This document shows positions 1-6,235 of a DNA stretch of 11,026 bases, piece by piece. A program made the position numbers and the translations under genes. Numbering within the stretch: the stretch's first letter is position 1; each line of letters begins with the position of its first letter. This stretch comes from Pseudomonadota bacterium (lineage in GTDB: Bacteria > Pseudomonadota > Gammaproteobacteria > Steroidobacterales > Steroidobacteraceae): contig JAFAGC010000082.1 of NCBI GenBank assembly GCA_023423065.1, positions 1 to 11,026 on the forward strand, in the 5' to 3' direction. A model generated the notes under the pieces. It saw only the letters and a program-made list of their open reading frames with translations. It made no database searches and had not been told where the DNA came from.

Positions 1-290
1 CTGCCCTCCAGGGCGCATTGCTGATCGAAGGCGAGGCGGGCGGGAAGTCGAAGTTCATGAAGACCTTGGCCAAGGCGGCAGAGGCGGGATTTCTCGAGGA
101 GCTCATCTGGACCGGGCTGCATCGGGATTCCTGGGGAACGCAGGTTCCCGAAGGTCTCACGCTCACCGAGTACGAGCCCTGGCGAAAGAAAAACGCGAAG
201 AAACTGCGGGTTCCGAACCTCGGGTCCGTGTCCATCGATCATCCGCGTCCGTTGCCGCTCGAGCCGAATACACCCGTGGCCGCTCAATGA
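1..290 (+). CDS. C-terminal fragment of an unrecognised protein
   Basis: The reading frame is open from base 3 to a TGA at 288-290, so only the last 95 residues of the protein lie in the window. The TTG at 18 is internal and need not be the true start. The fragment is soluble-looking and charged, with an Ala/Glu/Lys-rich helical stretch (GKSKFMKTLAKAAEAGFLEE), then a Trp-rich segment (LIWTGLHRDSWG) and a proline-rich tail ending PNTPVAAQ. There is no membrane segment. I do not recognise the family and assign no function. It ends 112 bp before the next start, and the Fur-type site in that gap suggests it is not part of the following operon. Confidence rests on codon-like composition and the continuous frame. 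Confidence 0.65.
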   Translation, partial: ALQGALLIEGEAGGKSKFMKTLAKAAEAGFLEELIWTGLHRDSWGTQVPEGLTLTEYEPWRKKNAKKLRVPNLGSVSIDHPRPLPLEPNTPVAAQ

Positions 291-313
291 ACGCCCTATA
301 GAAGAGAGCAGTT

Positions 314-334
314 GCAAATAAGAATTCTTCTCAT
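314..334 (+). promoter_or_regulatory. Fur-box-like operator upstream of the PepSY/ApbE operon
   Basis: The 19-mer GCAAATAAGAATTCTTCTC (314-332) contains the 10-bp palindrome AAGAATTCTT (320-329). It matches the classical Fur consensus GATAATGATAATCATTATC at about 12 of 19 positions, and it resembles the GCAAATGAGAATTATTCTC style of Fur boxes in Pseudomonas-type bacteria. It stands out as AT-rich in GC-rich surroundings. A weak -35 (TTGCAA, 312-317) overlaps its left edge, and a poor -10 could lie near 335-340, so bound repressor would block the promoter. It sits 69 bp before the first start codon of the operon. The sequence match is seen directly; Fur binding is inferred. Confidence 0.68.
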
Positions 335-402
335 GTAGCTTTCGCGCTCCGGACGAAAGTCGTCACCCCTGTCCTCGAGAATATGTCGAGTCGAATCGGC
401 GC

Positions 403-1011
403 ATGAACGCGCGCCTGCGCATGCGGGTGTACCGCACGACACACCTGCTGCATTGGATCAGCGCCGCGGTGTGTTTCGCGGCGCTCATGCTGTTCACCAT
501 CACGGGCATCACGCTGAACCACGCCTCGGCGATCGGCTCGACACCGAAGGTCACGACGCGCGAGGCGTCGCTGCCCGACGTGCTGCGCGCGGAACTCGCG
601 CAGGCCGGACTGGATGCGCCGGTACCGGCGGCCGTCGCCGAATGGATAGAGCGCGAGTTCGACGTCCGCGCCGCGAAGGCCACGGTCGAATGGTCGGACG
701 AGGAGTTGTATCTGTCGGCGCCGGGGCCGGGTCGCGACGCCTGGGTATCCATCGATCGCGAGAGCGGGATGGCGAAGTCCGAGTCCACCGACCGCGGCTG
801 GATCGCGTACTTCAACGATCTTCACAAGGGACGCAACACCGGGATCGCGTGGACGATCTTCATCGACGTCGTCGCGGCCGCGTGCCTGTTCTTCTCGCTG
901 ACGGGACTGATCCTGCTGCAGATCCAGGCGCGCCAGCGTCCGTCGACCTGGCCGCTCGTGGTCGGCGGCACGATCCTCGTCCTCGGCATCATGATCTTCT
1001 TCGTGCATTGA
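403..1011 (+). CDS. PepSY-associated membrane protein (PepSY_TM_like type)
   Basis: This 202-residue inner-membrane protein has one N-terminal helix (about 14-38), a periplasmic domain (about 41-146) and two C-terminal helices (about 148-172 and 183-201). The signature DLHKGRNTG (139-147) just before the second helix is the PepSY_TM hallmark. Histidines at 14, 17, 40 and 141 lie at membrane edges and could hold heme, as in the siderophore reductase FoxB, which belongs to the wider family; that is inference. It is the first gene of a Fur-box-led operon with DUF2271, DUF4198 and apbE, so its likely role is to pass electrons across the membrane to periplasmic flavin or iron. ATG 403 was chosen because no other start in this frame lies upstream in the gap. 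Its ribosome-binding site is weak, and M7 (421) is the only close alternative. Confidence 0.9.
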   Translation: MNARLRMRVYRTTHLLHWISAAVCFAALMLFTITGITLNHASAIGSTPKVTTREASLPDVLRAELAQAGLDAPVPAAVAEWIEREFDVRAAKATVEWSDEELYLSAPGPGRDAWVSIDRESGMAKSESTDRGWIAYFNDLHKGRNTGIAWTIFIDVVAAACLFFSLTGLILLQIQARQRPSTWPLVVGGTILVLGIMIFFVH

Positions 1012-1031
1012 ATAGTTAGTTGGAGCGTCGC

Positions 1032-1544
1032 ATGATCCGCAAGCCCCGTATCGCTTCCTGCCTGGCACTGGCCGCCTTCGCGTGCGGCGCGAGCGCCGCA
1101 GACCTGAGCGTCAACGTCGAAATCCCGAACATCCCCGTGGCCGAATATCACCGGCCGTACGTCGCGGTGTGGATCGAGGACGCCGACCAGACGATCGCCG
1201 CGAACCTGGCCGTCTGGTACAACCTGCGCGGGGATCACACGAAGTGGCTGCCCGACCTGCGCCAGTGGTGGCGACGCGGCGGGCGCGATCTCAAAGTCCC
1301 GGCGGATGGCATCACCGGCGCGACGCGCCCGGTCGGCCGGCACATCCTCAAGTTCGACGCGAAGCAGGCGCCGCTCGCGGATCTGAAGCCCGGGCAATAC
1401 GCGCTGGTCGTGGAAGCCGCGCGCGAAGTGGGCGGGCGCGAAGCGGTGCGCATCCCGTTCGAATGGCCGATCAAGAAGCAGCAGACGTCCGCGGGACAGG
1501 GCACCAAGGAACTCGGCGCCGTCGCGCTCACGCTGAATCCCTGA
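1032..1544 (+). CDS. Periplasmic DUF2271 protein with FMN-attachment motif
   Basis: The start is ATG 1032, with GGAG at 1022-1025 six bases upstream; a TTG at 1020 is in frame but lies before that site. The product has 170 residues, with a signal peptide (CGASAA, cleavage near 22-23) and a single DUF2271 domain (Trp-rich, with YHRPYVAVWIED and NLRGDHTKWLPDLRQWW). Residues 92-98 read DGITGAT, bases 1305-1325. This is the consensus that ApbE uses to link FMN through phosphate to the last Thr (T98), as in NqrC and RnfG. With apbE two genes downstream and a PepSY membrane protein upstream, the protein is best read as a covalently flavinylated periplasmic electron carrier. The motif and context are seen; flavinylation of this protein is inferred. 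I recall DUF2271 being linked to ApbE by comparative genomics. Confidence 0.93.
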   Translation: MIRKPRIASCLALAAFACGASAADLSVNVEIPNIPVAEYHRPYVAVWIEDADQTIAANLAVWYNLRGDHTKWLPDLRQWWRRGGRDLKVPADGITGATRPVGRHILKFDAKQAPLADLKPGQYALVVEAAREVGGREAVRIPFEWPIKKQQTSAGQGTKELGAVALTLNP

Positions 1545-1574
1545 ACGCCGCCACCTTACGAAGAGGCCAGGAAC

Positions 1575-2378
1575 ATGAAGAAATACATGACGACTCTCGC
1601 GCTGCTCTCGATGCTCGCCGCCCCGGCGGCCTACGCGGCGCGTCCCTGGTTGCTGCCCTCGCAGACCGTGCTCGCGCGATCGGGTGGCTGGGTCGCGTTC
1701 GACGCGGCGCAGGCGGACGATCTGTTCTCGGTGAACCAGGGCTCGCTGCCGGTGGATGGGCTCGCGATCGAGACACCGGATGGCAAGCCGATCGCCGCGC
1801 AGAACGTGGCAGCGAGCCGCTCGCGCAGCACCTTCGATCTCGAGCTGCGCCAACCTGGCACGTATCGCGTCACGATCGGCGAAGACGTCGTCATGGCGCG
1901 CTGGGAGGAAGAGGGCAAGCCGAAGCGCTGGCGCGGCGCCGCGGCGGAAATGGCGGCCAAGGTTCCGGCAAACGCGGACAAGCTGCAGACCGAACAGGTG
2001 CTGCGCCGGATCGAAACCTTCGTGACGGTCGGCTCGCCGACGGAGCTCAAGCCCGGCACGGGCGCGGGCATCGAACTCGTCCCGCTCCAACACCCGAACG
2101 ATCTGTACGCGGGCGAATCCGCGAAGCTGCGTTTCCTGCTCGACGGCAAACCCGCCGCGGACCTCGAGATCGAAGTGATCCAGGGCGGCACGCGTTACCG
2201 TGATTCGCCCGACGCGATCGTCCAGAAGACCGACAAGAACGGTGAGATCACCGTCGAGTGGCCGGCGCCGGGACTGTACTGGATCGACGCGGGCATCCAG
2301 GACGAGAAGTCCTCGGCGCCCAACGTGAAGAAGCGCCGCGTCTCGTACAACGCGACACTCGAAGTCCTGCCGCAGTAG
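1575..2378 (+). CDS. Periplasmic DUF4198 family protein
   Basis: This is a 267-residue secreted protein. GAGG (1563-1566) lies eight bases before ATG 1575, and the signal peptide ends AAYA at residue 21. The mature part starts ARPWLLPSQTVL and shows DUF4198 features: the YRVTIGEDVV beta segment, the GKPKRWRG stretch, IELVPLQHPNDLYAGE (a typical mid-protein block), LDGKPAADLEIEVIQGGTRYR, and the closing Tyr-Trp and YNATLEVLPQ. The family is made of beta-sandwich periplasmic proteins often annotated near metal uptake; no biochemical role is established that I know of. It lies 30 bp after DUF2271 and 5 bp before apbE, so it is part of the same transcript. The mature protein contains only one histidine (in LQHPND), while homologues as I remember them start HRPWLLPS and have another His in a DLF..DH block. 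A metal site may therefore be missing. Confidence 0.92.
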   Translation: MKKYMTTLALLSMLAAPAAYAARPWLLPSQTVLARSGGWVAFDAAQADDLFSVNQGSLPVDGLAIETPDGKPIAAQNVAASRSRSTFDLELRQPGTYRVTIGEDVVMARWEEEGKPKRWRGAAAEMAAKVPANADKLQTEQVLRRIETFVTVGSPTELKPGTGAGIELVPLQHPNDLYAGESAKLRFLLDGKPAADLEIEVIQGGTRYRDSPDAIVQKTDKNGEITVEWPAPGLYWIDAGIQDEKSSAPNVKKRRVSYNATLEVLPQ

Positions 2379-2383
2379 TCAGC

Positions 2384-3412
2384 TTGACCCGCTGGCTGGT
2401 TCCGTTGCTGTGCTGCGCGCACGCGGCGTTCGCCCGGGAGCCGCGGCGCGCGGCGCTGCCCGAAACGCTGCTCGAGGGCGTGACCATGGGCAGCGCATGG
2501 ACGGTGAAGATCGCGGGCGAGCTGCCCGCACCTGCCGGAGAACTGCGCGCGGGCGTGCAGGCGAGCTTCGACGCGGTCGACCAGGCACTCAGCACATACA
2601 AGCCCGAATCGGCATTGAGCCGGTTCAATCGCGACGCGAGCGGAAACTGGGTCGACGTCGACCCGGAGCTGGCCGCGGTGATGGCCTACGCCCGCACGCT
2701 CGCCGAGCTCAGCGACGGCGCCTACGACCTCACGGTCGGGCCGCTCGTGAACCTGTGGGGATTCGGTCCCGACCCGGCGCGGCGCGAGGCGCCGGATGCC
2801 GCGGCCATCGACGCGGCGCGCACCCACGTGGGCTGGCGCAAGCTCGAGATCGATGCGTCCGCGAACCGTGCGCGCAAGGATCCGGGCGTGTACGTCGACC
2901 TGTCCTCGCTCGGCAAGGGTCGCGGCGTCGATCGTGTCGCCGGATACCTCGAGGCGCGTGGCGTGACTAACTACCTCGTCGACCTGTCGGGCAAGCTGCG
3001 CGCGCACGGCGTGAACGCACGCGGCGCGCCGTGGCGCGTGGCGGTGGAGAAGCCCGGCCCGGACGATCCTTCGGGCCGGCCGAGTCTCGTGCCGGCCGCG
3101 GTGGCGCTCGACGACGAATCGATCGCGACGGCGGGGGACTATCGACGCTATTTCGAGAGCGGCGGCAGGCACTACTCGCACATCATCGATCCGCGCACCG
3201 GTCGCCCGGTCGATCACGCGACCTTGTCGTCGACCGTGGTGGCCGCGGACGGCATGCAGGCCGATGCGCTCGCCACCGTGTTCATGGCGATGGCGCCCGA
3301 CGCGGCGCTCGCGCTCGCCGACCGGCTGCGCGTCCGCGCGCTGCTGATAACCCGCGCGGGCGACGACATCCTGCTCGTGCCGAGCGCGGCCTGGCGCGAT
3401 GCGGACTTGTAG
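2384..3412 (+). CDS. apbE: ApbE family FAD:protein FMN transferase
   Basis: ApbE transfers FMN from FAD to a Thr/Ser of target proteins in the periplasm, needing Mg2+. The 342-residue product shows the family blocks in order: VTMGSAWTV (33-41), ALSTYKPESALSRFN (68-82), DGAYDLTVGPLVNLWGFGP (111-129), VDLSSLGKGRGVDRVAGYL (171-189), AGDYRRYFE (250-258), HIIDPRTGRPV (266-276) and ADALATVFM (293-301), which holds the metal-binding Asp and Thr. The TTG at 2384 is taken as start because it gives a complete signal peptide (TRWLVPLLCCAHAAFA) and lies 5 bases past the DUF4198 stop. The next candidates (GTG 2480, ATG 2486) would lose the export signal. It appears to be a signal-peptidase I substrate, not a clear lipoprotein. 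One oddity is VDLSGKLRAHG (199-209), where most relatives have a GGE loop. The likely target is the DUF2271 protein of the same operon. Confidence 0.96.
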   Translation: MTRWLVPLLCCAHAAFAREPRRAALPETLLEGVTMGSAWTVKIAGELPAPAGELRAGVQASFDAVDQALSTYKPESALSRFNRDASGNWVDVDPELAAVMAYARTLAELSDGAYDLTVGPLVNLWGFGPDPARREAPDAAAIDAARTHVGWRKLEIDASANRARKDPGVYVDLSSLGKGRGVDRVAGYLEARGVTNYLVDLSGKLRAHGVNARGAPWRVAVEKPGPDDPSGRPSLVPAAVALDDESIATAGDYRRYFESGGRHYSHIIDPRTGRPVDHATLSSTVVAADGMQADALATVFMAMAPDAALALADRLRVRALLITRAGDDILLVPSAAWRDADL

Positions 3413-3468
3413 CCGGGTGTAGGTGCGCACTGGCGCGGAGCGCCGGACTGCGCCGACGATTCCGCGAC

Positions 3469-3496
3469 TTGTTAGGCGCCGCCGCGGGCGCAGAAT
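3469..3496 (+). promoter_or_regulatory. Candidate promoter giving a leaderless yihY-type mRNA
   Basis: TTGTTA (3469-3474) and CAGAAT (3491-3496) each match four of six bases of the sigma-70 -35 and -10 consensus and are separated by 16 bp. Transcription would begin about seven bases after the -10, that is, at or next to the GTG start at 3503. No Shine-Dalgarno sequence is visible before that GTG, which fits a leaderless transcript. A short GC hairpin (GGCGC 3432-3436 / GCGCC 3440-3444) lies upstream without a T-tract, so it is not a convincing terminator for the preceding operon. Confidence 0.35.
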
Positions 3497-3502
3497 CCCG
3501 GC

Positions 3503-4366
3503 GTGAGCAGCCGACGCACGTTGTGGGGCATCCTCGAGGGCACGACCCGCAACTGGCTCTCCGACCAGGCCTCGAGCATCAGCGCGGCGCTCGCGTTCTA
3601 CTGCGCGTTTTCCCTGGCGCCGCTGCTGGTCATCATCGTGACGATCGTGGGCTGGATCGTCGGCGCCGAACTCGCCAGCTCCTATGTCGAGAGCCAGCTG
3701 ACCCTGTTGTTCGGCAAGGCGAGCGCCGAGCTCATCGTGGGCGCGATGCGCGGCGCGCAGTCGGTCGATGGCGCGTGGGCCACCATCCTGAGCGTCGTCA
3801 TGCTGGCCGTAGGCGCGACCACCGTGTTCTCCGCGCTCGAGAGCGCGCTGCAACAGGTGTGGGGCGGCAGGGAGTCGATGCCGCGCGGCTGGCGCGCGGC
3901 GGTGCGATCACGCCTCGTATCGTTCGGTTTCATCCTCGCGATCGGCTTCCTGCTGCTCGTGTCGCTCACGCTGACTACCGCGCTCGCGACGCTGCGCGAC
4001 TTCGTGTTGCGACACTTCGAGGGCCTGGTCGGATTGTTCGTCGCGACCGACTTCCTGGTTTCGGTCCTGCTCGGCACCGGCGTCGTCGCGTTGATCTACC
4101 GCTACCTGCCGGCGCGGCGGCTGCCCTGGCGTCACGTGCTGACGGGCGCGCTCGTCACCGCGCTGCTGTTCCATCTCGGCAGATGGGCGATCGGCCTGTA
4201 CCTCGGGCGTGCGACGCAGCCCACCGCGTATGGCGCCGCCGCGTCGTTCGCGGCGTTGCTGCTGTGGCTGTATTACTCCGCGCAGATCTTCCTGTTCGGC
4301 GCGGAGTTCACCGCGTGCCTCGGAAGGTCGCGACAGCAGCGACCGCCCCCGGCCCCGGCGGAGTAG
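3503..4366 (+). CDS. YihY/virulence factor BrkB family membrane protein
   Basis: This 287-residue inner-membrane protein has six predicted helices (about 26-55, 93-112, 138-163, 176-199, 211-232 and 244-268). Family signatures are ISAALAFYCAFSLAPLLVII (26-45), ESALQQVWGGRES (113-125), the YLPARRLPWRHVLTGAL loop (201-217) and YGAAASFAALLLWLYYSAQI (243-262), followed by LFGAEFTACLGR. The family is widespread. Its molecular job is unsettled, the old names (BrkB serum resistance, RNase BN) are unreliable, and a transport or permease role is a guess. The GTG at 3503 is the only start after an in-frame TAG at 3473-3475. There is no ribosome-binding site, so a leaderless mRNA is possible. It runs 90 bp behind apbE but has no functional link to it, and it converges directly on the next gene. 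Confidence 0.94.
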   Translation: MSSRRTLWGILEGTTRNWLSDQASSISAALAFYCAFSLAPLLVIIVTIVGWIVGAELASSYVESQLTLLFGKASAELIVGAMRGAQSVDGAWATILSVVMLAVGATTVFSALESALQQVWGGRESMPRGWRAAVRSRLVSFGFILAIGFLLLVSLTLTTALATLRDFVLRHFEGLVGLFVATDFLVSVLLGTGVVALIYRYLPARRLPWRHVLTGALVTALLFHLGRWAIGLYLGRATQPTAYGAAASFAALLLWLYYSAQIFLFGAEFTACLGRSRQQRPPPAPAE

Positions 4367-4804
4367 CTACTTGCGCTTGATCGCGAACTTGCCGATCGCG
4401 ACGCCGAGGTCCCAGCCTCGTCCCGTCCCGGTCAGCGCGAGCGTGACTTCACCCTTGGTGACGACCTGGGCTTTCGAGGATTTCACCGCGCCGGCATGCG
4501 CCTCGGCGCTCGCGTAGTTGCCGAAGATCTCGCTGATGTCCTTGACGTTCGAGAACTCGCCGTGACCGTTCTCGATGGTCGACTTGCCGGCGCTCAAGCC
4601 GCCTCCGCGCGCCTGTAGACGCACGGTCGCGGACTGTCCGTTATTGCAGGTCACGTGACCCGTGCCGTCGGCGCGTTTGTAGAACGCGGACCAGCCACTC
4701 ATCGTAAATTTCATCTCGCAGTCGGCGGCGAACGCGACATTGGCGTGAATCGCGCCACCAAGAGCGAGGCCGGCAAGTGCGGCGAAGCGGGTATATTTGT
4801 TCAT
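4367..4804 (-). CDS. Small secreted protein of unknown function
   Basis: This gene on the minus strand encodes 145 residues starting at ATG (4804-4802). The longer frame begins 12 codons earlier, but those codons precede a normal signal peptide (MNKYTRF, hydrophobic core, ANVAFA, cleavage after residue 26). The mature protein is about 119 residues, beta-rich and Gly/Ser/Ala-rich, with two cysteines (29 and 53, DCEMKF and VTCNNGQS) that probably form a disulfide. The C-terminal block is striking: a YASAEAHAGAVKSSKAQV stretch, then GTGRGWDLGVAIGKF. I cannot name the family; the overall pattern recalls small secreted beta proteins such as DUF992, but this is not an assignment. No Shine-Dalgarno is visible. 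A poor promoter (TTGCCA-17-TAGTTT, within 4812-4840) would make it nearly leaderless. Its stop codon abuts that of the yihY-type gene. Confidence 0.8.
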   Translation of the reverse strand: MNKYTRFAALAGLALGGAIHANVAFAADCEMKFTMSGWSAFYKRADGTGHVTCNNGQSATVRLQARGGGLSAGKSTIENGHGEFSNVKDISEIFGNYASAEAHAGAVKSSKAQVVTKGEVTLALTGTGRGWDLGVAIGKFAIKRK

Positions 4805-4977
4805 GCGCGTCAAACTAACCGCGGCATGGGGGGATGGCAAGAATGATCGAGAGTCTCACCGAACGCGCCGCCGGACGCCCGCCGACGGACGCGCCGCCGT
4901 CGTTTTCCGCGCTCGTTGACGCCTTTTGCCGACACCCGGCATGCATCGCCTCCTGTTAGAAGCGCACGTCGACTGAC

Positions 4978-6231
4978 ATGTCACCAGCCTGGCTCATCGT
5001 CGCCGACGACCTGACCGGCGCGGCGGATTGTGCCGTCGCCTTCGCGACGCGCCGGCTCTCCGCGCGCGTCGTCTGGGGCGACTATCACGACACGGTCCTG
5101 GACCCGCCACTGGCGCTCGCGATCGACTCGGGCAGCCGCGTGCTCGATGCACCGGCCGCGTACGCGAAACACGTCGAGCTGTTGCGCAAGCGTTGCGCGG
5201 AAGGTGTCCGCGTTTTCAAGAAGATCGATTCGACGTTGCGCGGACATCCGGCGCACGAGATCGCCGCTTCGCTCGACGTGATGCGCGAGCGTTCGCCCGA
5301 TACGAGACTGGTCGTCGCGCCGGCGTTCCCGGCGACCGGACGCGTGACCCGCGGCGGACGTGTGTTCGTACATGGCGCGCCGCTCGAGCTCACCGAGTTC
5401 TGGCCGCCGGGCGCGGACCCGGCGCATGCCAACGTCGTGCGATTGCTCGAGACCGTGGGTATTTCGGCGGCACCGGTCTCGCTCGATCGACTCCGGTCCG
5501 CGGGCTTCGTTTGGCCGCCGGATTCGCGGGCCGTCGTCTGCGACGCCGAGACCGAAGCGGATCTCGACATCATCGCCGCGGCCTGTGCCGGTCCGCAGCC
5601 GGTGTTGCTCGCGGGCAGCGCGGGCCTCGCGCACGCGATCGCCAGGCGGATCTCGACGGAGTCGCACCGGCACGTTCCGCCGCTTCACGTTCCGCCGACA
5701 CGGCATGGCGCGCTGCTCGTCGCGGGCTCGCAGGCGCAGGCCACGCGCGCGGCGTTACGCGAGCTCGATTCGCTGCCCGGCGTCGAACGGCTGACGCTGA
5801 CGGCAAGTTGCCTCGACAGGCCGCAGAACACGGACGAGGCGATCGACCAGCGACTCGAACTACTGCAGAAGATCGCCGATGGAAACGATCTCGTCGTCGA
5901 TTTCGTGTTTCCGGATTCGGGCCGGAACATGACTCCGACGGAGGCACAGCAACTCGCGGCGAAACTCGCGCGGCGCGTCATCCCGTTCGCGGCGCAGGCG
6001 AGCGCCCTGGTCGCGACCGGCGGCGAGACCGCGACCACGTTGTTCGCGCGGCTCGGGATCACCGGTATCCAGCTCGTCGACGAGATCGAGCACGGCATCG
6101 CGCTCGGGCTCACGCTCGGCAGCCTGTCGGTTCCGGTGGTGACGAAGGCCGGCGGATTCGGCGATGCTGGCTGCCTGCGGCGCATCCTCGACAGGCTGCG
6201 CGTCATTCGCAGCAGCGGCACGGTGGCATGA
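4978..6231 (+). CDS. Four-carbon acid sugar kinase (DUF1537/DtnK-OtnK type)
   Basis: The 417-residue cytoplasmic kinase is expected to phosphorylate a tetronate (D-threonate, D-erythronate or 3-oxo-tetronate) at O4 with ATP. The N-terminal substrate domain shows IVADDLTGAADCAVAFA (7-23), FKKIDSTLRGHPAHEI (80-95), VAPAFPATGRVTRGGR (113-128) and LLAGSAGLAHAIAR (210-223). The C-terminal nucleotide domain shows GALLVAGSQAQATRAAL (244-260), ALVATGGETATTLFARLGI (343-361) and VVTKAGGFGDAGCL (387-400). The length is normal for the family. ATG 4978 is the first start after an in-frame TAG at 4957-4959, and its ribosome-binding site is poor. Four bases separate its stop from the next ATG, so it is coupled with the PdxA2-type dehydrogenase. 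That pairing favours D-threonate or D-erythronate kinase over 3-oxo-tetronate kinase, because no OtnC or OtnI is present. Confidence 0.93.
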   Translation: MSPAWLIVADDLTGAADCAVAFATRRLSARVVWGDYHDTVLDPPLALAIDSGSRVLDAPAAYAKHVELLRKRCAEGVRVFKKIDSTLRGHPAHEIAASLDVMRERSPDTRLVVAPAFPATGRVTRGGRVFVHGAPLELTEFWPPGADPAHANVVRLLETVGISAAPVSLDRLRSAGFVWPPDSRAVVCDAETEADLDIIAAACAGPQPVLLAGSAGLAHAIARRISTESHRHVPPLHVPPTRHGALLVAGSQAQATRAALRELDSLPGVERLTLTASCLDRPQNTDEAIDQRLELLQKIADGNDLVVDFVFPDSGRNMTPTEAQQLAAKLARRVIPFAAQASALVATGGETATTLFARLGITGIQLVDEIEHGIALGLTLGSLSVPVVTKAGGFGDAGCLRRILDRLRVIRSSGTVA

Positions 6232-6235
6232 GTCG

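Noticed and set aside
822..2093. Long open frame on the minus strand (423 codons) across the PepSY-DUF2271-DUF4198 genes
   Set aside because: It is rich in Arg/His/Asp low-complexity sequence typical of the antisense of GC-rich genes and lies opposite well-recognised families.
2195..3853. 552-codon open frame on the minus strand opposite apbE and the yihY-type gene
   Set aside because: Composition is Arg/Gly/His/Ala noise with no motif; the plus-strand ApbE and BrkB signatures account for the region.
4883..4906. Hairpin CGACGG/CCGTCG followed by four T, as a terminator
   Set aside because: The stem is only 6 bp with an 8-base loop and a short T run, and no plus-strand gene ends nearby; chance is likely in GC-rich DNA.
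4916..4945. TTGACG (4916-4921) as -35 of the DUF1537 kinase promoter
   Set aside because: No acceptable -10 lies at 16-18 bp; the best (GCATGC/CATGCA) is poor, so the promoter is left unassigned.
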